From Bog-105 sp965277435 (GTDB lineage: Bacteria > Acidobacteriota > Terriglobia > Bryobacterales > Bryobacteraceae), in contig OZ255821.1 of NCBI GenBank assembly GCA_965277435.1, forward strand, positions 4,898,001 to 4,962,000: a stretch of 64,000 nt of DNA, in the 5' to 3' direction. The translations under genes and the position numbers were made by a program. Every line of letters starts with the position of its first letter. Position 1 is the stretch's first letter. The notes under the pieces are model-generated. The model saw only the letters and a program-made list of their open reading frames with translations. It did no database searches and had not been told where the DNA came from. This document shows, one piece after another, positions 7,711 to 14,374 of the stretch.

Positions 7711-8736
7711 CTACCTGCCAAGGCTCTGAAGCCAGTTCAGCAGTTTTCCGTCCTGCTGCCATAGCGGAGCAGCCTCGGATGGAACAGTGTTTGTAAACGC
7801 TTTTTCCAGTGCTTTGCGCTTCATCTCACCATCAATGCGCGCATATATTTCAGTGGTTTTTAAGTCTGCGTGACCAAGAATGTCCCTGATGTAAACCAAG
7901 TTAACCCCGGCGTGAAGCAGATGCATTGCTTTCGAGTGTCGAAAAGTATGAGGCGATATGACCTTAGGCAGGACACCGGGATTTTTATTGCGGGCAGACT
8001 CAACGCATTTATCAAGGATGTAGTTTATCCCTGCGCGCGTGAGCCTTTCCCCATGCCGATTCGGGAACAGCGGATACGAGTGCTTGCCGCCGCCAGTCAA
8101 GCCCGTGTCAGAAATGTATCGGCGCACGATGGTAGCTGTCGGCTCCATGAGCGGGACTATGCGCGTTTTACCGCCCTTGCCAGTAATCTTGATAGTTGCC
8201 GGAGGCTCCGCTCTGAAATCCTCGACGGAAATGTCAGCCATCTCCTGAACACGAGCGCCAGAATCGTACATCAGACTCAGCAAAACCATGTCCCTGCGGC
8301 CAGACATCTTCTTCGCGTCGGGTTGTTCCAGGATGAGCTTAATGCCTTCTGGTGACATGTAATTGACGGTTCCCGATTTCCCCCTTTTCTTGGGGATTGA
8401 AATCACCAACTGGTACTGGTTGAGGCGCATCGCGTCTTCCGTCTGCATGAAGCGGCAAAAGGAGTGAAGCGCCGCAAGACGCTGGTTCCGTGTTGAGACG
8501 GTGCAATTGCGTTCATTTTCGAGCCAGGAGAGAAACGCGCATACCAGTTCCCTTGTCATCATTTCGAGCGTCATCTTCTCCGGAGGCGTATTTTCTTGGG
8601 ACTTGCAGTATCTTATGAACAGCAAAAAAGTGTCCCTGTATGACAGGATTGTATTTGAACTAGCACCTGCCTCGCCGGGAAGATATCGGGCAAGGAACTT
8701 GCTCACGTAATAAGGGAAATCTGCTGCTGTTTTCAT
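7711..8736 (-). CDS. ritC: tyrosine recombinase, third of trio
   Basis: A 341-residue phage-integrase-family recombinase. The N-terminal SAM-like core-binding domain spans ~1-105. The catalytic domain shows Arg I in SGARVQEMADI, a Lys-containing hairpin TGKGGKTRIVPL, the HxxR box HTFRHSKAMHLL, and the H/Tyr segment LGHADLKTTEIYAR. All residues needed for strand cleavage are present, so it looks active. Its start codon shares one base with the stop of the preceding recombinase (TAATG, 8736-8738), so it is translationally coupled as the third gene of the trio. In RIT elements the three proteins belong to different subfamilies and probably act together at the terminal repeats. Confidence 0.9.
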   Translation of the reverse strand: MKTAADFPYYVSKFLARYLPGEAGASSNTILSYRDTFLLFIRYCKSQENTPPEKMTLEMMTRELVCAFLSWLENERNCTVSTRNQRLAALHSFCRFMQTEDAMRLNQYQLVISIPKKRGKSGTVNYMSPEGIKLILEQPDAKKMSGRRDMVLLSLMYDSGARVQEMADISVEDFRAEPPATIKITGKGGKTRIVPLMEPTATIVRRYISDTGLTGGGKHSYPLFPNRHGERLTRAGINYILDKCVESARNKNPGVLPKVISPHTFRHSKAMHLLHAGVNLVYIRDILGHADLKTTEIYARIDGEMKRKALEKAFTNTVPSEAAPLWQQDGKLLNWLQSLGR

Positions 8737-9719
8737 TACCGCTCACCCCCTGGAATTACAAAGGCGGCAATAGCGTTGGCTTTCTCAATAATTTCAGGGA
8801 ACATGTCCTGCGTCAGCCTGACATACTGCCCTGTGGCAGACACAGACGCATGGCCAAGGTAGGTTGAGAGGAGCGGCAGGGCACAATACACGTCCATCCC
8901 TCTGTCCGTCATGGCCTTCAACGAATAAACCGAAAATGTGTGGCGAAAATCGTGCACTCTGGGGCCTTTGCCGCGCCCGCCGTGTGAGATCCCAGCCGCC
9001 CAGACCAATTTCCTGAACCATGTGTAGATATTGTTCTGACTGACTGCGCGGCCGTCCCTGTGTGCAAAAAATGGTTCTTTGTCGCCTTTCGGTATTTTAT
9101 GGTAAGTGGCACTGTATCGGCGAAGCACGGGCAACAAAGAATCGGATAGCGGGATGAGCCTGTCCTTGTTGAACTTTGATTTCCGGATAACGAGGATGCC
9201 ATCGTCAAGATCAGTGTCACCGAGTCTAAGCCCAAGGGCCTCGGATATTCGCAGTCCGCAGCCCAGAAGCAGCCTGAAAAGCACAGGCAACATCACTGGC
9301 ATCATGGAAGGAGTTCTTGCGCTGATTCGATCGCATTCCTCAAAAAAGCGGCGTAACTCGTCATTGGAGAAAATGTATGGGACAAACGCTTCTCTTGCTC
9401 GCGATTTCCGCGTGGGATGAGGTAAATGGACATTCACGCCTCTTTCTGACAGGTACTTCAGGAATTGCGTTGTCTCAACAATGCGGCGTCTTTGCGTTAG
9501 CCTGTTTTCGTTTGGCCTAAACGAACACCATTTCGCGATCAACTCTTGCCCGATGCTTGCATCATCCCCTTCCTCAGCGGACAAGAACCTTGAAAAGCTG
9601 CGCAGGGAACGCGGTACTGCGTCGTATTTGAGGCCTTGCGCACGCTTGTAGCGGATGAAGTCGGCGATGTGCGCCGCAAATACGCTTCCGTAATAGTGGG
9701 TACTTTCATCATTTTTCAT
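8736..9719 (-). CDS. ritB: tyrosine recombinase, second of trio
   Basis: A tyrosine recombinase of ~327 residues starting at the ATG at 9717-9719 (MKNDESTHYYG). The frame is open further upstream to 9758, but the ATG that overlaps the previous stop by one base is the natural start. Catalytic landmarks are Arg in LGCGLRISEALGL, Lys in RKSKFNKDRLIPL, the box HDFRHTFSVYSL, and LGHASVSATGQYVRL ending in the nucleophilic Tyr. A long SAM-like DNA-binding N-terminal domain precedes them. It sits between the two other recombinases with one-base overlaps on both sides, which suggests the three proteins are made in matched amounts. Confidence 0.9.
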   Translation of the reverse strand: MKNDESTHYYGSVFAAHIADFIRYKRAQGLKYDAVPRSLRSFSRFLSAEEGDDASIGQELIAKWCSFRPNENRLTQRRRIVETTQFLKYLSERGVNVHLPHPTRKSRAREAFVPYIFSNDELRRFFEECDRISARTPSMMPVMLPVLFRLLLGCGLRISEALGLRLGDTDLDDGILVIRKSKFNKDRLIPLSDSLLPVLRRYSATYHKIPKGDKEPFFAHRDGRAVSQNNIYTWFRKLVWAAGISHGGRGKGPRVHDFRHTFSVYSLKAMTDRGMDVYCALPLLSTYLGHASVSATGQYVRLTQDMFPEIIEKANAIAAFVIPGGER

Positions 9720-10972
9720 TAGTGCGCGCCTCCAAACCGACTTTCGCGACCACAACAAAAGGCGGAGACTTCAACCGCGCACTCGCGCAATCTGGCGACA
9801 TCGATTTTGAGGTATACGGATGTCGATTCTGTATCGGTATGTCCCAGTGCCTCTGAGATGACTGGCATGGGTACGTTGTTTTCAAGCAGGGCGCTTGCCA
9901 GGCTGTGCCTTAGCGCGTGGGGACCGTGTTTCTTGCCCGGCGGTATGCGGATTCCCGCCGCTTTCAGCCTGGCATAGACCGTGTGATGTATCGAGTTGGC
10001 ATACATCACGTCATTGGGACCGTTGAGCTTTAGGAACAAAAACGGCACGTCGGATTTCGGCCTTGCATAGCGGATGTAGTCAATAATGGCTTCCCCGACA
10101 TCGTTTAACAACGGCAGCGTCACGGGTTCCCCGGTTTTTTGCTGTGCAACCTCAATGATGTTCTTATCCCACTTGAAGCTGGAGAATGCCAGGTTTGCAA
10201 TATCCGATGCCCGAAGGCCCAGCCGGGCGGCAAGAAGAATCAGCGCGTAGTCCCTTTTGCCTCTTGGGTTTCCCCTGTCGATGCTGTTGACCATACGCTC
10301 GATCTCGTCTTTCGAGTAAGCGGAAGGTATTTGTGCTTTTTTGCAGTATCGGATTTTAGGAACAACCGCGCTAAGGTCGGTCGTGATTATCCCCTGGGCA
10401 TACAAGTAGCGCAAGGTGCGCCGCAACACGCAAGTCGTATGGTAAATCGTGGGTAATTCATATATGGCCAAGCCATTAACGAACCCTTGCACATGCCGGG
10501 TCTCAAGCCCTGCAATGTTCTCCAAGCATTGTTGTCCTAAGTATTTCGAGAAACGCTCCAGATAGAGGCATGTGTCGCGTATGTGCGCTTCCGATAGTCC
10601 AATGGCCGATTGATGCGCCGTGAATTGCTGGAACGCGGATTTGGTCAGTTCGGAAAAAACAAAGCCGCGTTTCTCCCGCCGCAGAGAAAGGATGCCGGTA
10701 CGCTTGAAATCGGCGAGCGTGTAAATTGCCTTAATCCACCTATGCTTGCTGTTCTCGTTCAGATGCTTCGGATGGGCACGCATTGCCTCGTCAAGGAATG
10801 TCATCCCGAATTCCATGTCGAAGTCATTCGCAGGCCGCGCACCCGCGCGCTTGCGCAACTTATTCCATACGATGTGGTACTGCTTCAACACGGTCGGTTT
10901 GTAGTCGAGCCGCGTCATTTCCTCCGAAATCGCGTTCACCAAATCGGAGATCGTTCTTGTTTCTTTACTCAC
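9719..10972 (-). CDS. ritA: tyrosine recombinase, first of trio
   Basis: A 417-residue tyrosine recombinase, the longest and first-translated member of the trio. An extended N-terminal region of ~210 residues (two helical core-binding segments, including KHRWIKAIYTLADFKRTG) precedes a complete catalytic domain: LGLRASDIANL (Arg I), QQKTGEPVTLPL (Lys hairpin), HALRHSLASALLE (HxxR), and LGHTDTESTSVYLK (H and Tyr). Its stop overlaps the start of the second recombinase by one base (TAATG at 9719-9721). Upstream lie ~460 bp without a convincing gene and then the brnTA cargo on the same strand. The promoter for the trio is probably in that gap. Confidence 0.9.
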   Translation of the reverse strand: MSKETRTISDLVNAISEEMTRLDYKPTVLKQYHIVWNKLRKRAGARPANDFDMEFGMTFLDEAMRAHPKHLNENSKHRWIKAIYTLADFKRTGILSLRREKRGFVFSELTKSAFQQFTAHQSAIGLSEAHIRDTCLYLERFSKYLGQQCLENIAGLETRHVQGFVNGLAIYELPTIYHTTCVLRRTLRYLYAQGIITTDLSAVVPKIRYCKKAQIPSAYSKDEIERMVNSIDRGNPRGKRDYALILLAARLGLRASDIANLAFSSFKWDKNIIEVAQQKTGEPVTLPLLNDVGEAIIDYIRYARPKSDVPFLFLKLNGPNDVMYANSIHHTVYARLKAAGIRIPPGKKHGPHALRHSLASALLENNVPMPVISEALGHTDTESTSVYLKIDVARLRECAVEVSAFCCGRESRFGGAH

Positions 10973-11433
10973 TATAATTTCCTCCCGTTCTGCATTCTGC
11001 CTTGGTGGGCCAAATACAGTCTGGAGGATTAGGGTGTTGGACTCCCCACCTTTTTGGCAATAGAAAAATAGCGCTAAATTTCGGACGGCAAGGCTGGCAG
11101 AAGGGCTGGCGCCCGTCGTTCAATGCCCTTGGCTCACGAACCGGTCAACCCCGCTCGCCATGCTCGTGCCTGCGCATGGAAACGCGTGAATATCCGAGAC
11201 GCATGTCTCACAATCTATCCAACAGGACCGTTTATGCAACATAGTTTTTGAGACGGGGTGCTGGGCGATTTTGGCATCCAGAACTACTGCTTTACGGTCA
11301 CCACAAAGATGCCTAAAAATGCGTTTTCGCGACAGCATGTTCACGAGCAACTGAAGTTCGTCACATTCCGATAACCCTGTATCTCTGCCAAGGCCCGATT
11401 CAAGCGGCCGAATCAAGCCAAAACGGGGAAGCG
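10973..11433. other. non-coding stretch inside RIT element
   Basis: About 460 bp between the recombinase operon and brnA. The minus-strand frame that crosses it (11120-11515) has no family features and overlaps brnA in another frame, so it was not called. The short plus-strand frames also look like noise. The stretch should hold the promoter for the recombinase trio. I saw no strong inverted repeat in it. Confidence 0.5.
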
Positions 11434-11766
11434 TTACCGCCGCTGGTGTTCCATGACTGATCGCAGAATCGAGTTGATGCGGGACGAGTAACCAGGACCG
11501 AAGCTCTGCAGCCACTCGATCACATCTCGATCGAGCCGCGCTGCGACCAACCGGCGTGCCGGCCGCTTCGCCGACGCTAGTTGCTCGTCCGTTAGCTCAG
11601 GAATGTCGCTGAAGTCGATGCTGGAATCGTCACCGGCGTCCTGCTTGGCCTTTATCTTCCGTAGTACTGTCTTCTGCTTTGCTGTGAGCGGCTTATTGAA
11701 TATATAGTCTGCGTTCACGCTTACTAGCTTCTCTCGCGGAGATGATTCGGATGATTTCTTCTTCAT
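11434..11766 (-). CDS. brnA: BrnA-family antitoxin carried by the RIT element
   Basis: About 110 residues from the ATG at 11764-11766. A charged N-terminal half (KPLTAKQKTVLRKIKAKQD, DFSDIPELTDEQLASAKRP) is followed by a ribbon-helix-helix core: RRLVAARLDRDVIEWLQSFGPGYSSRINSILRSVM. This arrangement is typical of the long BrnA subtype, where the N-terminal half wraps the BrnT toxin and the C-terminal half binds DNA. It overlaps the upstream brnT-like gene by 74 bp in a different frame; the open frame extends further upstream but that part is shadow of brnT. Being cargo of a mobile element, it may stabilise the insertion (inference). Confidence 0.82.
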   Translation of the reverse strand: MKKKSSESSPREKLVSVNADYIFNKPLTAKQKTVLRKIKAKQDAGDDSSIDFSDIPELTDEQLASAKRPARRLVAARLDRDVIEWLQSFGPGYSSRINSILRSVMEHQRR

Positions 11767-11986
11767 TTTGACCTCGATAAACATGCGCGACCACCAGCAA
11801 CGCTGCTTCTTCATCGATGGAGGCGGCTCCCATCGCGTGCCAGCGCTGTTCGCCAGTCTCGTCGTCAATGCGATCCTTGATGAGTGCGAAGTTTGGATCA
11901 TCGAACACCTTCGAAGCCATAGTGAAATCGATGCCGTGCTTCTTGATGTTGAGGAGTTCCTTTTCCGGATTCCATTCGAATCGCAT
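11693..11986 (-). CDS. brnT: BrnT-family ribonuclease toxin carried by the RIT element
   Basis: A 97-residue protein with the full BrnT pattern: MRFEWNPEKELLNIKKHGIDFTMA at the N-terminus, then HVYRGQNEEEIIRIISAREASKRERRLY at the C-terminus. The KHGIDF and RIISAR-KRER motifs are those of the RelE-fold BrnT ribonucleases. The ATG is at 11984-11986 and is immediately preceded by a 21-bp palindrome that is probably the autoregulatory operator. It differs strongly from the BrnT at 1406-1681, which lacks the KHGIDF lysine-histidine pair (ERGIDF). The pair lies between the recombinase trio and the right end of the element. Confidence 0.87.
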   Translation of the reverse strand: MRFEWNPEKELLNIKKHGIDFTMASKVFDDPNFALIKDRIDDETGEQRWHAMGAASIDEEAALLVVAHVYRGQNEEEIIRIISAREASKRERRLYIQ

Positions 11987-12007
11987 CGTTATACATATTG
12001 TATAACG
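11987..12007. promoter_or_regulatory. 21-bp palindrome abutting brnT start, probable BrnA operator
   Basis: Arms CGTTATACA and TGTATAACG (9 bp, perfect) flank a 3-bp TAT centre. The last base touches the brnT initiation codon on the minus strand. An AT-rich palindrome next to brnT is where BrnA (RHH) or the BrnTA complex is expected to bind and repress. Confidence 0.7.
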
Positions 12008-12652
12008 TTTTGCTGCCGCCTAATTCATGCGAAGAACACGGGCGCAGATCTCAATTCGACGTAAGCGCGCCTTTCGACAACTGTTCAGGAACTTGTGTCC
12101 GGATTGCGAGCACTTAACGATTGTGTTGGAGGGAACACACTCTAATCATGTCTTTGCCTAAGTGCGACGAATGTGAGGCAATCCGTCAGGAGCTGCTTAG
12201 ATTAGTGGAATTCTCTCGCCAGAGCAAACCCGGAACCAATGCAACCTGAGCAGCCTGCGGCGTGGTTTGACCAACGTGAGGCCGACTAAACCTACACAGA
12301 GCGTGTGCCCCCCAGACTGTCAAACTTGAGAGCGAGATTGGCTGGGCACCAAAAGATGACTGGGCATGTTGTTCCACTACCAATGCCCCCGGGCGGCCTG
12401 ACCTCGCAGAATTCAAATCAACTGCATTTGACTGAATAGTGATGATGGCGCCAACTCGGAAGCAAAGGGCCAGGTTCATTCGAGTGGTTTCTGCCGACCC
12501 GGCTCAGTGCTTTTGGAGTGGCGTTATCACCAACTGAAAGGCTAGCGCGATGGAGGATACGTAGTGCCTGTTTTCTTCCACTTACTCCCCAACACCCGAT
12601 TATGTAAAGAAAACCGGCCACAAGCGCTTCTATATCAGTGACTTTTATGCAC
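12008..12652. other. right part of RIT element without a clear gene
   Basis: About 645 bp between the brnT operator and the right inverted repeat. The only small frame with a hint of a signal is at 12148-12249. Minus-strand frames at 12186-12479 and 12418-12621 show no recognisable composition or motif. A motif resembling the repeat core (GATTATG, 12598-12604) sits ~62 bp inside the right repeat in reverse orientation, mirroring CATAACG on the left end. The stretch may be decayed cargo. Confidence 0.45.
12148..12249 (+). CDS. possible 33-aa Cys-containing mini-protein or remnant
   Basis: An ATG at 12148 opens a 33-codon frame beginning MSLPKCDECEAIRQELL, with a CxxC pair and a short helix. 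A GGAGGG lies at 12128-12133, about 14 bp upstream, farther than ideal. Small CxxCE-helix proteins occur in acidobacteria, but this one stops early and could be the 5' stub of a longer decayed gene. The call is tentative. Confidence 0.25.
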   Translation: MSLPKCDECEAIRQELLRLVEFSRQSKPGTNAT

Positions 12653-12683
12653 CGCTTTTCATAACGTCCGGCTTTCCATAACC
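12653..12683. repeat. right terminal inverted repeat of RIT element
   Basis: This is the exact reverse complement of 7614-7644 over 31 bp. It contains two CATAAC motifs (12660 and 12677 onward). It runs directly into the palindrome at 12682-12713, which contains two more TTATG/CATAA motifs in opposite orientation, giving a dense array of four motif copies at this end. Confidence 0.9.
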
Positions 12684-12713
12684 GATGTTATGCGAAGCTT
12701 CACATAACATCGG
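12682..12713. repeat. 32-bp near-perfect palindrome at right junction of RIT element
   Basis: Starts CCGATGTTATGCGAAG and ends CACATAACATCGG; only one base pair of the 16 is mismatched (C at 12693 opposite A at 12702). A HindIII-type AAGCTT is at the centre. It is not part of the interrupted glycosyltransferase and is absent from the left end. Its TTATG/CATAA half-sites match the motif in the terminal repeats, so it may be a recombination core or dimeric recombinase site. Confidence 0.8.
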
Positions 12714-13516
12714 GCAAGTTGATCTTTATAATCACTCGACGTTCGAGTTGCAAATTACGGATGCGCATGAGTACAGGTTCGAGCTCGGGACCTGGGCGGC
12801 CGATCAGCACCAGATCAAGTTGTGGATGGTCGCCCGCGAGAAGGGCAAAAGGCGTCGATCAGGGTGTCAAGGCCTTTTACGCCCACAAAGCCTGCGACAG
12901 AGACAAGGTAAGGTCTCGCCTGCGGGCGACCGGCTGATTGTTCGGAAGGTGAACTAATTCCGTTCCAAACGACGGCTGTGCGGGCTGAAGGAGAAATTTG
13001 TGTTACATCGTTGCGCAAAGCATGAGAGCAGGCGACGACTACATCTGCTGAAGCGTAGAGCCACTTCCACAGATATCGCTCGATGCCGCGACTTTGTAGC
13101 CCGTCCGAGACATCGGAGCCGTGCACCGAAAAGATAAGTCTCGGAACTTGCCCGAAACGCCGGAGAACTGCGAGGGGCAGGAGTTCCAGACCGACGTAAT
13201 GAGCATTTATAACCGATACGCCACGCAACCGTCGCCTGAGCCGCCACATTTGCGGAAGAAGCAAAGCAGCGTAAGCAACCAGATTGCGCCACGGGAGACG
13301 AGCGGAATGCAGCCTGTACCAAGTCTGATCAGGTGTTGGCTTTTGCCATCCCGTCACCCAGATTTCAGTGGCATAGCTTTTACAAAGCTCGGAATTCAAT
13401 CCCAGTATGACGTTGCCGACACCTGACCCTGGCTTCACACACCAGGGCGTGATAACGATATAACTTCCTTTGTTGTTCGTGGCCGAATGCGCAGTTTTTG
13501 CTTGTGCAATTTGCAT
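12712..13516 (-). pseudogene. 5' fragment of interrupted and frameshifted group-1 glycosyltransferase
   Basis: This is the N-terminal half of a GT-B (GT4-like) glycosyltransferase starting at the ATG at 13514-13516. It shows the glycine-rich acceptor loop PWCVKPGSGVGNVILGL, SVINAHYVGLELL, LIFSVHGSDVSD, and VWNGIS, with AGFVGVKGLDTLIDAF opening the nucleotide-binding domain. In this genome the frame breaks after LIDAF because of one extra base in an AAAA run at 12847-12850. In the next frame the family sequence continues (ALLAGDHPQLDLVLIG and LERRVIIKINLP) and then ends at the RIT element at 12712. So the gene has both a single-base insertion and a mobile-element insertion. The frameshift may have come after inactivation. 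The 3' half is at 7227-7612. Confidence 0.88.
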
Positions 13517-13603
13517 CTGCCTTACTCATCGGCAGATTGCAGGACGGCCTTTAGCCAGCGGGTAAACAGCGGATTCTTCTAAGCGCCGGCCATAACCTGG
13601 TAG

Positions 13604-14359
13604 ATGCCTATGCGCGTCGCTGCCCTCTACGACATTCACGCGAATTTCCCCGCATTGGAGGCGGTGCTTGATGACGTCCGTCATGCAAAAGTCGACCAAA
13701 TCGTTATGGGCGGTGATGTGCTTCCCGGCCCGATGCCCTCTGAAACAATCGCTTGTTTGCTCGACCTCGACATCCCGGTACAATTCATCCAGGGCAACGG
13801 CGATCGCGAGGTACTCGCTGCGATGCACGGGGGCGAAACCAAGACCCTCCCGGAACAGGCTCTCGAATCCATCCGCTGGAATGCGCAGCAGCTCTCTCTT
13901 GAACACCTACGTGTAATAGCCGGCTGGCCCCAAACACTGCGTATGAACCTGCCTCGATTCGGTGAGGTGCTCTTTTGCCACGCCACTCCGCGCAGTGACA
14001 CCGAGATCTTTACTCGTCTTACACCGACAGACCGCCTTGTCCCGATCTTCGCAACAGTCGCCGCACGGATTGTGGTCTGCGGTCACACTCACATGCAGTT
14101 TGACCGCATGATTGGAAGCACCCGCGTCCTAAACGCAGGCAGCGTAGGGATGCCCTTTGCAGAACCAGGCGCTTATTGGCTCCTGTTTGACACTGATATC
14201 GAGCTTCGGCGTACGCACTACGATCTGGCCGCAGGCGCCAGCCGCATTCGCGCCAGCCACTATCCGCAAGCGCAACACTTTGCCGCACGCCACGTTCTGC
14301 AACCCCCGTCGGAGGCGGAAATGCTGGCGGCATTCTCTAACGTCGAAATTACGAAGTGA
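13604..14359 (+). CDS. metallophosphoesterase (YfcE/phosphodiesterase-like)
   Basis: A 251-residue calcineurin-like phosphoesterase with all motifs in order: DIHANFPALEAVL (motif I, metal Asp and His), GGDVLPGP (motif II, GD), GNGDREVL (motif III, GNxD), a His in VLFCHATP, and VVCGHTHMQFDR (GHTH). The domain fills the whole protein. Members bind two divalent metals and hydrolyse phosphomono- or diesters; the substrate is not predictable. Two in-frame ATGs exist (13604 and 13610); MRVAALYDIHAN at 13610 would be the most compact start. It is a cytoplasmic stand-alone gene, with no neighbour that hints at substrate. It ends 15 bp before the end of the convergent ADOP permease. Confidence 0.9.
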   Translation: MPMRVAALYDIHANFPALEAVLDDVRHAKVDQIVMGGDVLPGPMPSETIACLLDLDIPVQFIQGNGDREVLAAMHGGETKTLPEQALESIRWNAQQLSLEHLRVIAGWPQTLRMNLPRFGEVLFCHATPRSDTEIFTRLTPTDRLVPIFATVAARIVVCGHTHMQFDRMIGSTRVLNAGSVGMPFAEPGAYWLLFDTDIELRRTHYDLAAGASRIRASHYPQAQHFAARHVLQPPSEAEMLAAFSNVEITK

Positions 14360-14374
14360 CCTCTCAACCGGCGG

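Larger units (their letters stand above)
7614..12713 (-). mobile_element. RIT (recombinase-in-trio) insertion element carrying a BrnT/BrnA cargo
   Basis: The element interrupts a glycosyltransferase gene. It is bounded by 31-bp perfect inverted repeats (7614-7644 and 12653-12683). It contains three adjacent tyrosine recombinases that overlap by one base at each junction, followed by a ~1.7-kb region with a brnTA toxin-antitoxin pair and no other convincing gene. On the right a 32-bp near-perfect palindrome (12682-12713) lies between the inverted repeat and the resumed glycosyltransferase; it has no counterpart on the left. Trios of different tyrosine recombinases in one operon are the defining feature of RIT elements. 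The exact target duplication cannot be fixed because both junctions fall within a GGG run (7613-7615 and 12712-12714). Confidence 0.85.

Noticed and set aside
11120..11515. 131-codon minus-strand frame between the recombinases and brnA
   Set aside because: It overlaps the end of brnA in another frame and shows no family features.
12186..12479. 97-codon minus-strand frame in the RIT element
   Set aside because: No recognisable motif, weak composition, no ribosome-binding site; kept as unexplained sequence.
12844..12852. Programmed frameshift at the AAAA/TTTT run in the glycosyltransferase
   Set aside because: The gene is also split by an insertion element, so a plain inactivating insertion is more likely.
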